DNA of 64,000 nucleotides from Methylocella sp. (GTDB lineage Bacteria; Pseudomonadota; Alphaproteobacteria; Rhizobiales; Beijerinckiaceae): assembly GCA_037200525.1 (NCBI GenBank), contig JBBCGG010000001.1:3464501-3528500 (forward strand), given 5' to 3'. The translations under genes and the position numbers were made by a program. Every line of letters starts with the position of its first letter. Within the stretch, counting starts at the first letter, position 1. Below are positions 1 through 9,359 of this stretch, piece after piece. Under the pieces are notes generated by a model. It did no database searches, was not told the origin of the DNA, and saw only the letters and a list, made by a program, of their open reading frames with translations.

Positions 1-286
1 GCATATGACCATGGTCGCGATAACCGGTAATGGTCTGATCGCCCCCTTTGGCGATCATCATGACGCCGACGACCACAGCCTCCTGGCCGATATAAAGATG
101 GCAAAATCCGCCGATGAGGCCCATGCCATACAGCTGCCCGGCCTTTTCCTCGAAGCGCCGAATTAAAAGCATGTTGCGATAGGCCTTCAACTCCTCCTCT
201 TTGGTGAAAGGCGCAGGGGTCGCAGGCGCGCTGGACGCTTTCCGCGGCGCGGTCTCGCCGCGGATGGAGGGGGATGCATCGGTCAT
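1..286 (-). CDS. pdhA: pyruvate dehydrogenase E1 component, alpha subunit (N-terminal part)
   Basis: Partial gene; about 95 residues are visible and the rest lies beyond the left window edge. The product is the thiamine-diphosphate E1 alpha subunit of the pyruvate dehydrogenase complex, which decarboxylates pyruvate to feed acetyl-CoA formation. The reading frame starts MTDASPSIRGE, has an Ala/Pro-rich leader typical of alphaproteobacterial PdhA, then KEEELKAYRNMLLIRRFEEK and the segment GGFCHLYIGQEA, followed by GYRDHGHM, all characteristic of the E1 alpha fold. The gene lies about 150 bp downstream of an ftsB-like gene on the same strand, an order common in Rhizobiales. Family assignment is by recognised motifs; the TPP-binding motif itself is outside the window. 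Confidence 0.9.
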   Translation of the reverse strand, partial: MTDASPSIRGETAPRKASSAPATPAPFTKEEELKAYRNMLLIRRFEEKAGQLYGMGLIGGFCHLYIGQEAVVVGVMMIAKGGDQTITGYRDHGHM

Positions 287-435
287 GAAGAGCCTCTTTG
301 CGATCGGCGCAGCGGTCAGAAGAGTCGCCGAAGAATTAGCGCAGCTGTCGACCAAAAGCGAGCCCTAAACGGAGCGGTAGCGAAACAGGCAATAATGCAA
401 AGGTTTAGCTGGCTACGACCGGCGCCCCGACAGCC

Positions 436-759
436 TTACTGAGCGGTTTTTGGCAGAAATACGATGAGATCATTCTTGTCGGCCCGTCCGAGAAGGCTGC
501 GGGCTTGCTCGTCGAGCAGGTCGCGGTCAAGCACCGCACCCCTCATCAATTCAATCCTGTGTTGCCACAAGGCGCGGTCCGCCTTGAGGCCATCCAATTC
601 CTTGCTCAATCCGGCGATTTTCAGCTGATATTCGTCCTGCGTCTTCAAACCGCGCTCGCCGTTCATGGCGTGCCAAACGAAATAGCCGCCAGCCGCGCCC
701 GAGACGCAGTAGAGACAAAGAGGAAACAGAATTGCACGCGCGCGCCTACGAATGACCAT
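436..759 (-). CDS. ftsB: FtsB/DivIC-family septum formation initiator
   Basis: A small bitopic membrane protein of about 107 residues. From the chosen start MVIRRRARAILF it has a short basic cytoplasmic tail, one transmembrane helix (about residues 10-30, FPLCLYCVSGAAGGYFVWHA), then a coiled-coil segment (IAGLSKELDGLKADRALWQH) and a terminal part DLLDEQARSLLGRADKNDL, the layout of FtsB/DivIC proteins that bridge FtsQ and FtsL in the divisome. The open frame extends upstream to 825, but that would overlap the transporter gene and put 22 unlike residues before the usual N-terminus, so the internal ATG at 759 is preferred. Position next to pdhA supports the call. Confidence 0.8.
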   Translation of the reverse strand: MVIRRRARAILFPLCLYCVSGAAGGYFVWHAMNGERGLKTQDEYQLKIAGLSKELDGLKADRALWQHRIELMRGAVLDRDLLDEQARSLLGRADKNDLIVFLPKTAQ

Positions 760-806
760 CCGGCGATGGTCGCCGATCGAGGTTAGCAATGAATTAAAGC
801 AGAGCT

Positions 807-2042
807 TCAGTGCGCGAGGCGCCAAGCTCCGAAAGCGAGACTGAGCAAAGTCAGAGGCAGCCCAACCTTCAAATAGGCAAAGAAGGAAATCGCCACGCCA
901 GCCCGCCTCGCCCGTTCAGCCACGATAAGATTGGCGATGGACCCAAGCAGGGTGAGATTTCCGGCGAGCGTCGAGCTCATGGCGACGACCAACCAAGCTT
1001 GGGTCGAATCCGACAAGCCGTTAACCAAGGGTTGCAGGACCAAGACGGCTGGAACGTTACTGACGAGATTTGACAGAACGCCGGTCACGCCGGCGAGGAT
1101 CCAGGCATTGTCCAGATGCAGCCGCCCTACCGCCGCCATCGCTTCCGGCGTCAAAATGGCTTTTTCCGCTTCGGCGACGACAATGAATAGGCCGGCGAAC
1201 ATCAGCAGGAGGCCGCCGTCAATTCCGGCGTAGATTTTTTGCGGCTTGATCGTACGCGACGCAAGGAGCAGCGAGCCCCCAATAATTGCCGCCTCGGCGA
1301 CCGGAACGCCGGCGAAAAAGCCAACGACGACGCCAACGGCCACTAGGGCGGATTTGCCGATCTGCCAAGGATGGACGCGTGGCCGCGGCATCCCGACATT
1401 GGCTTCAAAGGCCCTCGAGAACTCTCCGCGATGCGCAAGCGCAATGAGGCAAAATGCCAGCGCAAGGGCGACGGCGGCCGTCGGCGCGAGCTGCATCGCA
1501 AATTGCGCATAGGGGATATGCGACGCAACGCCGATGATCATATTCTGCGGGTTGCCGGTAAAGGTGGCGACGCTGCCCGCATTCGACGCCATTGCGACGG
1601 CAAGCAGATAAGGGACGGGGTCGCGCCGCAAGATGCGCGTGACCTCAATGACGAGCGGCGCCATCACGAGGCATATCGCATCATTGACGAGGAAGGCGGA
1701 GAAAAAGCCGGTTACGGCGATGATCGCCGCCAGCAATGCCAGCGGCCCGCGCGCGCGCTTGATGGCGAACCTGCCGGCAAGCTCGAAGAAACCCGAGACG
1801 CGCAGATGAGCGACAATAATCATCATACCCAAAAGCAGAGTGATCGTGTCGAGATTGACCGACTTCAGCGCATCTTCGAAGCTAAGCGGCCCGACTGCGA
1901 CCATGAGGGCGGCGCCGATGAGCGCAATCCCCGCCCGGTCGGTCCGCAGCAACGGCGCCCGCCCGGCGGCGATGCCCGCTAAAGTCGCCAGGAAGCTCGC
2001 GATGGTCGCGATCATCCGCCAATCGAGCGGCATAAAATTCAC
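807..2042 (-). CDS. SLC13/ArsB-NhaD superfamily anion transporter
   Basis: A 411-residue polytopic inner-membrane protein with about ten to twelve hydrophobic segments. It has the two-fold repeat of the ion transporter superfamily (CitMHS/ArsB/NhaD): AFLVNDAICLVMAPLVIEVT in the first half and GVLSNLVSNVPAVLVLQPL in the second, each containing the Asn-rich re-entrant hairpin (VNDAI; SNVPAV). GNPQNMIIG is also typical. The substrate cannot be read from sequence; dicarboxylate, arsenite or another anion are all possible. It sits 136 bp downstream of the CusA-type pump gene on the same strand, so it may be read through from the metal-efflux operon, but the gap and lack of overlap make this uncertain. 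Confidence 0.8.
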   Translation of the reverse strand: MNFMPLDWRMIATIASFLATLAGIAAGRAPLLRTDRAGIALIGAALMVAVGPLSFEDALKSVNLDTITLLLGMMIIVAHLRVSGFFELAGRFAIKRARGPLALLAAIIAVTGFFSAFLVNDAICLVMAPLVIEVTRILRRDPVPYLLAVAMASNAGSVATFTGNPQNMIIGVASHIPYAQFAMQLAPTAAVALALAFCLIALAHRGEFSRAFEANVGMPRPRVHPWQIGKSALVAVGVVVGFFAGVPVAEAAIIGGSLLLASRTIKPQKIYAGIDGGLLLMFAGLFIVVAEAEKAILTPEAMAAVGRLHLDNAWILAGVTGVLSNLVSNVPAVLVLQPLVNGLSDSTQAWLVVAMSSTLAGNLTLLGSIANLIVAERARRAGVAISFFAYLKVGLPLTLLSLAFGAWRLAH

Positions 2043-2178
2043 CGCGCCGGCGCCACGGCTTTGCCGGCCTGGCGCCGATCGAGATCGAGCGTTTCAGACA
2101 TCCCCCGAAGATAGAGGAGAAATCCGCAGGCCGCCACAGCTCACGGGACAAGTACCGGCAACAGGATGGCGCGCTTTT

Positions 2179-5100
2179 TCACTCGGCCGGCAACGGCGCC
2201 TGTTCGCGCGAGGGGACGACCGCTTTCGCGGCGTGAGGCAGCCGCCATCCCTTGACGATCGCGAAGATCGCCGGAATGACGAGCAGGGTGAGGAGGGTGG
2301 ACGATATCATCCCCCCGGCCATAGGAACGGCGATGCGCCGCATGACTTCGGAGCCCGTACCCGTGCTCCAGAGGATCGGCAGCAGTCCGGCCATGATCGC
2401 CACGACGGTCATCATTTTCGGCCGCACGCGCTCGACGGCGCCTTCCATGATCGCAGCCTGAAGATCGGCGCGGGTGAGCGCCGCGCCTTGCAGCAGCCGT
2501 TGTTGCCGGATTTCGCTCAGCGCATGGTCGAGGTAGATCAGCATCACCACGCCTGTTTCCGCCGCCACGCCCGCCAGCGCGATGAACCCGACCGCGACCG
2601 CGACGCTAAAGTTGTAGTCCAGCCACCACATCAGCCAGATGCCGCCAACGAGCGCGAAGGGCACGGAGAGCATCACGATCAGCGTCTCGGCAATGCGTCC
2701 GAAGTTGAGGTAGAGCAGAACCAGGATGACGACGAGCGTCGCCGGGATCACAACTCGCAGCTTGGCCGCGGCGCGCTGCAGATATTCGAACTGGCCGCTC
2801 CATTCGACATGATAACCGGGCGGCATTTTAACCTGCGACGCCACCTTTCGAGACGCCTCAGAGACGTATCCGCCGAGATCGCGGCCTTGCAAATCCACGT
2901 AGATGTAGGCCACGGGCTGGGCGTTCTCGGTGCGGATGCTGGGAGGACCCATGGTGACCCGCACCTTGGCGATCTGACCCAACGGAATCATCGCGCCGCT
3001 CTTCGTGGGCACGAGCACCTGGTTCGCGATCGCCTCTGGATCGTCGCGGAGCGCGCGCGGATAGCGAACATTCACGCCATAACGCTCGCGTCCTTCAACT
3101 GTGGTCGTCACCGTCTCGCCGCCGAGCGCCGCGGCGACCACCTTCTGTATGTCATCCACCGATAGGCCGTAGCGCGCGGCGCCTTCGCGGTTCGGCTCGA
3201 TCTCCACATAGTGGCCGCCTTGCTGCTTTTCGGCGAAAGCGCTCGTCGTGCCCGGCACGGCGTGAACCACCTGCACGATTTCGGCCGCAAGCCGGTCCAA
3301 CTCACGCAAGTCCGGGCCAAACACCTTCACCCCGACTGGCGTGCGGATGCCGGTGGACAGCATATCGATGCGGGCCTTGATCGGCATGGTCCAGGCGTTG
3401 CTGACGCCGGGAAGCTGCAAGGCCGCATTCATCTGGGCGATGAGTTTGTCAATCGTCATTCCGGCCGGCCACTCGCTCTCGGGCTTGAGGTTGACGATTG
3501 TCTCGCTCATCTCGACCGGCGCCGGGTCGGTCGCGGTCATCGCGCGACCGGCTTTGCCGAACACCGATGCGACTTCCGGGAACGATTTGATGATGCGATC
3601 CTGCGTTTGCAGGAGCTCCGCCGCCTTCGTCACCGAGAGCCCCGGCAGCGTCACCGGCATGAACATCAACGTGCCTTCGTTGAGACTCGGCATGAACTCG
3701 CTGCCGAGCTGCGAAGCCGGCTGGACCGTGACCGCGAGCACGGCGATGGCGGCGATCACGGTGAGGACTGGAACGCGGAGCACGAGGCGGATCACCGGGC
3801 GATAGATCCAGATCAGCGCCCGATTAATGGGGTTCTTCGCCTCGGGGATGATGCGGCCGCGCACGAAGTAGAGCATCAGCACAGGCACCAAGGTGATCGA
3901 CAGGATGGCGCCGCCCGCCATCGCGAACGTCTTGGTATAGGCGAGCGGTTTGAACAGCCGGCCTTCCTGATCCTCGAGCGCAAAGACCGGCAGGAAGGCG
4001 GCGACGATCACCAGCAGGCTAAAAAACAGCGAGGGGCCGACCTCCTTCGCCGCGGCGATCAGAGCCGGGCCGCGCGGCTCGCCGGGCTTCAGCCGCTCCA
4101 CATGCTTGTGGGCGTTCTCGATCATCACGATCGCGGCGTCCACCATGGCGCCGAGCGCAATTGCGATGCCGCCAAGGCTCATGATGTTGGAGCCGATGCC
4201 GAGCGCATGCATGCCCGTGAAGGCGATGAGGATGCCGATCGGCAGCGTCAGGATCGCCACCAGCGCGCTGCGGAAGTGCAATAGGAAGATGACGCACACT
4301 GCGGCGACGATCAGACTTTCCTCAACCAGAGTGTGCTTGAGCGTGTGGATCGCGCCGTCGATGAGCTGCGAGCGGTCATACACCGGCTGGATTGACACGC
4401 CCTCGGGCAAACCCGGCTTCAACTCGTCAAGCTTGCTTTTGATGTTGTCGATCGTCGTCAGCGCATCCGCGCCGTCGCGCTTCAGGGCTATGCCGCCCAC
4501 GACCTCTCCCGTCCCGTCCATCTCGGCGATGCCGCGCCGCTCGTCGGGGCCAATCTGGATTCTCGCCACATCCTTCAGCATGACCGGCGCGCCGGACCCG
4601 TTCGGGTCGGCTTTCAGCACCACGTTTTCGAGATCTTGCAAGCCTCGCAGATAACCGCGGCCGCGAATCATGTATTCGGTTTCGCTCATTTCAATCGTGC
4701 GGCCGCCGACGTCGCGGTTGCTTGCGCGAACAGCGTCGGACACGCCATCGAGCGAGACGCCATAGGCTTGCAGCTTGCGGGGATCGACGACAACCTGATA
4801 TTGCTTCTCGAACCCGCCGACGCTCGCAACCTCGGCGACGCCTTTGGCGGTCACGAGCTGATAGCGAACGATCCAGTCCTCTATGCTGCGCAGTTCGGCG
4901 AGGGTCCGCTGCGCCCCGAGCACGACATATTCGTAAACCCAGCCGACGCCGCTTGCGTCCGGACCCAACGCCGGCGTCACGCCCTCCGGCAGACGCTTGG
5001 CCGCGAAGTTGAGATACTCGAGGACGCGCGAGCGCGCCCAATAAAGATCGGTCCCGTCGTCGAACACCACATAGACGAAGGACAGGCCGAAATCGGAGAA

Positions 5101-5352
5101 GCCGCGCACCACTTTGGCGTGCGGCACGGCAAGCAGCGCGGTGGTCAGCGGATAGGTGACCTGATCCTCGACGACCTGCGGCGCCTGACCCGGATACTCG
5201 GTATAGACGATGACCTGCGTATCGGAGAGGTCCGGCAGCGCATCGAGCGGCGTGTTGGCGACCGACCACACCCCGACGCCGACCAGGATCAGCGTGGCGA
5301 GCAGCACCAGCATTTTGTTGCGGGCGCAAAGTTCAATGAGGCGACCGATCAT
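2179..5352 (-). CDS. cusA: CusA-type heavy-metal efflux RND pump
   Basis: A 1057-residue inner-membrane RND pump of the heavy-metal efflux family, which with a periplasmic adaptor and an outer-membrane channel exports metal ions using the proton gradient. N-terminal MIGRLIELCARNKMLVLL and TPLDALPDLSDTQVIVYTEY are diagnostic, as are transmembrane segments around GAMVDAAIVMIENAHKHVE. Methionines at the periplasmic cleft that bind Cu(I)/Ag(I) in E. coli CusA appear conserved in PAPVEMSETIVNLKP and KARIDMLSTGIRTPVGVKV, which favours monovalent copper/silver over Zn/Co/Cd. It overlaps the upstream adaptor gene by 4 bp (ATGA), the fourth gene of a coupled operon. Length is normal for the family. 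Confidence 0.93.
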   Translation of the reverse strand: MIGRLIELCARNKMLVLLATLILVGVGVWSVANTPLDALPDLSDTQVIVYTEYPGQAPQVVEDQVTYPLTTALLAVPHAKVVRGFSDFGLSFVYVVFDDGTDLYWARSRVLEYLNFAAKRLPEGVTPALGPDASGVGWVYEYVVLGAQRTLAELRSIEDWIVRYQLVTAKGVAEVASVGGFEKQYQVVVDPRKLQAYGVSLDGVSDAVRASNRDVGGRTIEMSETEYMIRGRGYLRGLQDLENVVLKADPNGSGAPVMLKDVARIQIGPDERRGIAEMDGTGEVVGGIALKRDGADALTTIDNIKSKLDELKPGLPEGVSIQPVYDRSQLIDGAIHTLKHTLVEESLIVAAVCVIFLLHFRSALVAILTLPIGILIAFTGMHALGIGSNIMSLGGIAIALGAMVDAAIVMIENAHKHVERLKPGEPRGPALIAAAKEVGPSLFFSLLVIVAAFLPVFALEDQEGRLFKPLAYTKTFAMAGGAILSITLVPVLMLYFVRGRIIPEAKNPINRALIWIYRPVIRLVLRVPVLTVIAAIAVLAVTVQPASQLGSEFMPSLNEGTLMFMPVTLPGLSVTKAAELLQTQDRIIKSFPEVASVFGKAGRAMTATDPAPVEMSETIVNLKPESEWPAGMTIDKLIAQMNAALQLPGVSNAWTMPIKARIDMLSTGIRTPVGVKVFGPDLRELDRLAAEIVQVVHAVPGTTSAFAEKQQGGHYVEIEPNREGAARYGLSVDDIQKVVAAALGGETVTTTVEGRERYGVNVRYPRALRDDPEAIANQVLVPTKSGAMIPLGQIAKVRVTMGPPSIRTENAQPVAYIYVDLQGRDLGGYVSEASRKVASQVKMPPGYHVEWSGQFEYLQRAAAKLRVVIPATLVVILVLLYLNFGRIAETLIVMLSVPFALVGGIWLMWWLDYNFSVAVAVGFIALAGVAAETGVVMLIYLDHALSEIRQQRLLQGAALTRADLQAAIMEGAVERVRPKMMTVVAIMAGLLPILWSTGTGSEVMRRIAVPMAGGMISSTLLTLLVIPAIFAIVKGWRLPHAAKAVVPSREQAPLPAE

Positions 5353-6803
5353 TGCGCGGCTCCTGGTTTTTGCATCTCTGATTTGGGCGACCCTTGCTCG
5401 GAGTCGTTGCCGGTGGAAAAACCCTGCAGGGCGGCTCGCAAGTTGCTCTCGGCGTCGATCAGGAAGTTAGCGCCGACCACCACGCGCTCGCCGACCTTGA
5501 CGCCTTCGAGCGCCTGCACGCGGTCGCTGGAGCGCGCGCCGAGCTTCACCGCGCGCGGCTCGAAGCGACCCTCGCCTCGATCGACCAGCACGATTTGCTT
5601 GGCCCCGGTATCGAGCACGGCGGAATCGGGCACGGTCGGCATCGGCTCGCCGCCGGCCGGCGAGTCAATCTGCACGCTGGCGTACATGGAAGCGCGCAAG
5701 GCGAGGTCAGCGTTCGGCATCGCGATGCGCACCCGCCCGGTCCGCGTCTCCGGCGTCAGGGATGGGTAGATGAAGTCCACCGTTCCCTCGAACGTCCGGC
5801 CCGGAAAGGAGACGAAATTCGCGCGCGCCTTCTCTCCAGGCTTGATGGCGCCGATATCCTGTTCCTGCACCTCGGCGATCAGCCACAGGGACGCGAGGCT
5901 GGCGGTTTTATAGAGCGCCTCGCCGGGTTCGACGCGCATGCCCTCCTGCGCCGGCTTGTCGATGACGATCCCGTCCTCCGCGGCGCGGATCGTTATTCGG
6001 CGAGCGGCGACGCCGGTGCGGCGCAGCCTGGCGATCTCGTTCTCGGGAACATCGAGCGCGCGCAGGCGCTGGATGGCTGCGGCGGCTAAGGCGCCCGGAT
6101 CGCCGTGGCCCATCGCGCGGCCCATTTGGGCGGCGGCGATATATTCCTGTTCGGACGCCACCAGCTCCGGCGAGTAGATCTCGGCCATCGCCACGCCACG
6201 CCTGACGGAGTCGCCGGTCGCGGCGACATCGAGATGTTCGAGCCAGCCGGAAACTTTCGTCGTGACCATCGCGAGATGACGTTCATCGAATTGCAGATAG
6301 CCGGTTGCCTGCACCGTGCTAACCAAGGCGGGACTGAGCTCGACGAGTTCTGTGCGCACGCCGAGGGTCTGCATGCGGCCCGGCGTGATGCGAACCGTCC
6401 CGGGCGCGTCGCCTTGCGCGCCTTCATCGGCGTAGACCGGGATGTAATCCATCCCCATGGAGTCTTTCTTCGGCCCCGGAGAGGTGTCGGGCAGGCCCAT
6501 CGGGTTGCGATAATAGCGAATGCGGTGACCCTCGCCGGACGCCTTGGCGGGCGACGCCGGCGGGACGGCGTCGTCCGACGCGGCCTTGTCCTCGAACGCC
6601 GGCGCGTAATCGCGCCCGTCGCCGGTCTTCTTCGGCTCGGCGGCATAGAACGGTTTGCCATCCGGGTCTTGATAGAAGAGCGGCGCCCGCATGGGCTCGG
6701 CGGCGGCGGCGTCTGTCGCCATCGCGCTCGGCTTTTGCCAGCCAACCCAAGCTCCCGCCCCCGCAAGCGCGGCGAGCAGCGCCAAGACGCTTGAGCGGGT
6801 CAC
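5349..6803 (-). CDS. cusB: CusB-type periplasmic adaptor with two heavy-metal-binding-like domains
   Basis: A 484-residue membrane-fusion protein of the heavy-metal RND branch. The N-terminal helix (VLALLAALAGAGAWVGW) is a signal anchor. Two successive short domains of the heavy-metal-binding type precede the adaptor core: LFYQDPDGKPFYAAEPKK (about residues 42-70) and YYRNPMGLPDTSPGPKKDSM with MGMDYIPVY (about 96-126). Both lack the Cys pairs of the classical version but the second keeps its methionines. The core includes QATGYLQFDERHLAMVTTK, a helical hairpin (SPELVASEQEYIAAAQMG), the lipoyl-like half and a beta-barrel. It overlaps both neighbours by 4 bp, so the whole set is translationally coupled. 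The methionine content fits copper or silver handling. Confidence 0.9.
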   Translation of the reverse strand: MTRSSVLALLAALAGAGAWVGWQKPSAMATDAAAAEPMRAPLFYQDPDGKPFYAAEPKKTGDGRDYAPAFEDKAASDDAVPPASPAKASGEGHRIRYYRNPMGLPDTSPGPKKDSMGMDYIPVYADEGAQGDAPGTVRITPGRMQTLGVRTELVELSPALVSTVQATGYLQFDERHLAMVTTKVSGWLEHLDVAATGDSVRRGVAMAEIYSPELVASEQEYIAAAQMGRAMGHGDPGALAAAAIQRLRALDVPENEIARLRRTGVAARRITIRAAEDGIVIDKPAQEGMRVEPGEALYKTASLASLWLIAEVQEQDIGAIKPGEKARANFVSFPGRTFEGTVDFIYPSLTPETRTGRVRIAMPNADLALRASMYASVQIDSPAGGEPMPTVPDSAVLDTGAKQIVLVDRGEGRFEPRAVKLGARSSDRVQALEGVKVGERVVVGANFLIDAESNLRAALQGFSTGNDSEQGSPKSEMQKPGAAQ

Positions 6804-8104
6804 AGCTCGCCCCCGATCAGCCGTTCAATCGCGGCAAGCTCCACTTGCTCCTCCAATTGGGTCTGCAGAAGCGTGAGCTCCGCCTCGTGAATCCGATGCT
6901 CGGCGGCAATGGCGGCTTCGAGTTCGCCCTTGCCCTGACTATAGTTCGCAAGAACGGTCTGAAAGGTTGCATGCGCCTGGGGCAGCGCCTCCCGACGGAT
7001 CAGCGCTTCGGCGCTTCGCGCCGCGTGCAGCTTTGCGAGCGCCTCACCCAGAGCGCCTTCGATCTCGAGCCGCGTCGCGTCATAGGCCTGCTGGGTAGCT
7101 CCGAGCTTTGCCGCGGCTTCCTGCTGTCCAGACGCCTCGCGTCCCCAGGGCAGCGGAATGTTGAGCCCGACCGTGGCGGCGCCCCCGACCGGCCGATTGT
7201 TGGTTTGAATCAAGGGGCCTGCGCCGACGGTCAAGTCCGGATACCAGGCTTTATCCGCGAGCGCGCTGCGCGTGCGCGCCGCGGCGATATCGGCGGCGCC
7301 GGCCGACAGCATGGGATTGGCGGCGCGCGCGCGATCGAGCAGCGCACCAGGCCGCGGCTCCGGCGACGGCATCGATCGCAGAAGCCGCGGCTCCGCGAGC
7401 GGCGAATCCGCGGGCTGCGCCACCAATGCGTTGAGACGGGCGCGAGCTGCGTTGACTTCGCCCTCGAGCCGCGCCGCCTCGATCTTGGCGGTCGTTGCTT
7501 CCCCAAGCGCCCGGATCACCCCCGCCTGGTCTCCGCCGGCTTGGTCTCCGCTGGGCTGGCTGTAGCGTGCGCTGGCGGCGGCGCTCATTTGCTCCGCAAG
7601 ACCCGCGACCTCGCGGTTCACGGCGATGTCGCGGGTCGCCAAATAGTATTGGGCGTAGGCGACCTTGATGCGCTCATCGAGCGCATCTTGCGCCGCCCGT
7701 TCGCGTCCGCGCGCGGCGTCGACGTCCGCGAACGCCGCCTCCCGGCGCAGGTCGAGCTTGCCCCACAGCGGGAGGAACTGGGTCACCATCACCGTATGGG
7801 CGCTGAACACGCCTGGATTTTTGTAATATTGATAGCTGTCGGTGATGGTCGGATCGTCCAGCGCTCCCGCGCCCTCCGCCTTCGCCGAAGCGGCGGCGGT
7901 TTCGAGGGAGGCCGCCCGCAATTGCGGGCTGAGCCTGTGAGCCGCCGCCAGCAGCCCCTTGACGTCCGCGCCGAGGGAAACCGGTTTGGATTGGGCGGAG
8001 GCTCCCTCCGCCGATCCGATCGACAGCATGGCTCCGACGAAAAGGCGCCCGATGGCCGGGGCCGACCATACGAGCAGGCTCGGGCGACTCGCGCGGAGGA
8101 TCAC
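6800..8104 (-). CDS. TolC-family outer-membrane efflux channel (CusC-like)
   Basis: A 434-residue outer-membrane factor. After a signal peptide (ending near GSAEGASA) it shows the long alternating helices of the family with two OEP repeats, for example ALDERIKVAYAQYYLATRDI and ARAANPMLSAGAADIAAART in the middle, and the closing helix LEAAIAAEHRIHEAELTLLQ. Such proteins form the exit duct of RND pumps. It is placed between a FixH-like protein gene and the adaptor gene with 4-bp overlaps on both sides, so it is almost certainly the channel of this CusA/CusB pump. No lipobox cysteine was evident in the N-terminus, unlike E. coli CusC. Confidence 0.88.
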   Translation of the reverse strand: MILRASRPSLLVWSAPAIGRLFVGAMLSIGSAEGASAQSKPVSLGADVKGLLAAAHRLSPQLRAASLETAAASAKAEGAGALDDPTITDSYQYYKNPGVFSAHTVMVTQFLPLWGKLDLRREAAFADVDAARGRERAAQDALDERIKVAYAQYYLATRDIAVNREVAGLAEQMSAAASARYSQPSGDQAGGDQAGVIRALGEATTAKIEAARLEGEVNAARARLNALVAQPADSPLAEPRLLRSMPSPEPRPGALLDRARAANPMLSAGAADIAAARTRSALADKAWYPDLTVGAGPLIQTNNRPVGGAATVGLNIPLPWGREASGQQEAAAKLGATQQAYDATRLEIEGALGEALAKLHAARSAEALIRREALPQAHATFQTVLANYSQGKGELEAAIAAEHRIHEAELTLLQTQLEEQVELAAIERLIGGEL

Positions 8105-8505
8105 GGCGCGGCCTCGAGAACGAGCTTGCTCTCGACCGTTCCAGTCTCGCCCTGGACTTTGGCTCCCAGCGAAAGCTGCCAGCTGCCGGCCATGCTGACA
8201 TCCGCCTTGAACTGGTAGATCCCCGGCTCCGCGCTTGGCGCCGGCGTCACCTTCGTCGTCATTTCCTGCATGCCCTCGGGGGCCATATCGAGCCGGGTTG
8301 CGAAGATGACTGCGTCGGGAACGGCCTTCCCATCAGGCTTGTGGACGAGCCGCACCGACAGGATCGCCTCTCCTTTCTTGATGTCCTTATTCACGAGTTG
8401 AAATTCGTAATCCTTGATGTCTGCGCGGCTGAGGGCTGTCGACCCGATCAAGACAAGCGCACTCGACGCCGCCACAGCGACGCGCTTCAACATGGAAGCC
8501 GACAT
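8101..8505 (-). CDS. FixH/YtkA-like secreted protein of the metal-efflux operon
   Basis: A 134-residue protein with a clear Sec signal peptide (LKRVAVAASSALVLIGSTALSRA) and a small beta-sandwich resembling the FixH/YtkA-like family: a strand KKGEAILSVRLVHKPDGKAV, methionine-rich MAPEGMQEM, and PGIYQFKADVSMAGSWQLSL. Proteins of this type often accompany CusAB-type pumps and copper proteins and are thought to sit in the periplasm; the methionines could touch Cu(I), which is inference. It is the first gene of the coupled operon, overlapping the channel gene by 4 bp. A perfect 13-bp palindrome lies 33 bp upstream of its ATG. Confidence 0.75.
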   Translation of the reverse strand: MSASMLKRVAVAASSALVLIGSTALSRADIKDYEFQLVNKDIKKGEAILSVRLVHKPDGKAVPDAVIFATRLDMAPEGMQEMTTKVTPAPSAEPGIYQFKADVSMAGSWQLSLGAKVQGETGTVESKLVLEAAP

Positions 8506-8537
8506 GATGTTGTTTCCTTAAATCCTTGATTCCAGAT

Positions 8538-8550
8538 TGCCCAATGGGCA
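8538..8550. promoter_or_regulatory. short palindrome upstream of the metal-efflux operon
   Basis: TGCCCAATGGGCA is a perfect palindrome around one central base, 33 bp before the start of the FixH-like gene. It is placed where an operator could act, but it matches no regulator site that I can name and could be chance in GC-rich DNA. Confidence 0.3.
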
Positions 8551-8641
8551 GCGCTTCCGTCGCAAGCATCGACGGAATCAGGGCCGTGCGCCGGCGCGAG
8601 CCATGCGTCAGCCCCGACCGGCTAAACGCCGGTCAATGGAA

Positions 8642-9004
8642 TCAGGATCGAGGAGGAGGAGGCGACGGCGGCAGCGACCGGCCGTCCTTCAAAATGGCTT
8701 CGAATTCCAAAGCCGCCAACTTCGCCGGCATGCGAGTCACCGCCGCCGCATCTAAGGCCGGTTCGGCGATCCAGAACGCGGAAACACATAGAGCCTGGAG
8801 AGGGCAACTCTTTCCGCAGCAATCGGGCGTCGTCTTCGACGACGAGCCTTCATGGATCAAAACAGACGCCGCGCTCGATGCCATGCCCGCCATGCAGTGG
8901 ACAGCACCCCCTGCCGCCATTGACGGGCGAGCAAATGGACCAGCTAAAAAGCCGATCATCACCAAGGCTGTCGCTGCAAGACGCAGACATATCCAGATCT
9001 TCAT
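8642..9004 (-). CDS. small secreted Cys-rich protein of copper-resistance clusters
   Basis: A 120-residue protein with an N-terminal hydrophobic export signal (LRLAATALVMIGFLAGPFA) followed by a segment with HCMAGMASS and a cysteine cluster CCGKSCPLQALC, then a long loop and a proline-rich end GRSLPPSPPPPRS. I do not know a defined function. Similar short proteins with a His/Cys/Met patch and a final Pro-rich tail are commonly found just upstream of CusABC-type genes, where metal sensing or scavenging in the periplasm has been suggested. It precedes the FixH-like gene by 136 bp on the same strand, so it may be the first gene of the operon or have its own transcript. Confidence 0.6.
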   Translation of the reverse strand: MKIWICLRLAATALVMIGFLAGPFARPSMAAGGAVHCMAGMASSAASVLIHEGSSSKTTPDCCGKSCPLQALCVSAFWIAEPALDAAAVTRMPAKLAALEFEAILKDGRSLPPSPPPPRS

Positions 9005-9359
9005 AGCTCAACCAATCCCAGATTTGTCCCGGTTATGCAAGATAGCTCTGGCCGCTCCGCCAGAAGAATGGCGTCGCCACCGCGCCACGGTTATGGACAG
9101 GCGCGGGCATCCGCAAATGAGATGGTGGCGCAGGCAGCTAATTCAATGCTGATGCTCGCCATCCATTGGCGCTGCGCCGCGACCGTCGCCTTTGGGGCAG
9201 CGCTGTATTGTCTATATTTCCTTATGACGAAAAGTTCTTCGTCCGCGCGCCGCCAAGTATGGCCATTTCAAGCCAGCGGCTGGCGATGACGCCTTGAGCG
9301 TTCTTGGCGCATCAAGACAGCAAACGCATTATTGCGCTGGCGCAGTCACAGCAGGATTA
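9005..9359. other. intergenic region without a supported gene
   Basis: 355 bp between the small secreted protein and the IS5-family element. Short open frames exist on both strands but have no recognisable sequence, ribosome site or signal peptide. It probably holds the promoter of the leftward metal-efflux genes. Confidence 0.5.

Noticed and set aside
1840-6089. Long open frames of 230-440 codons on the plus strand across the metal-efflux operon
   Set aside because: They lie opposite CusA, CusB and the transporter, are rich in Arg, His, Asp and Gly and match no family; they follow from GC-rich codon use of the true genes.
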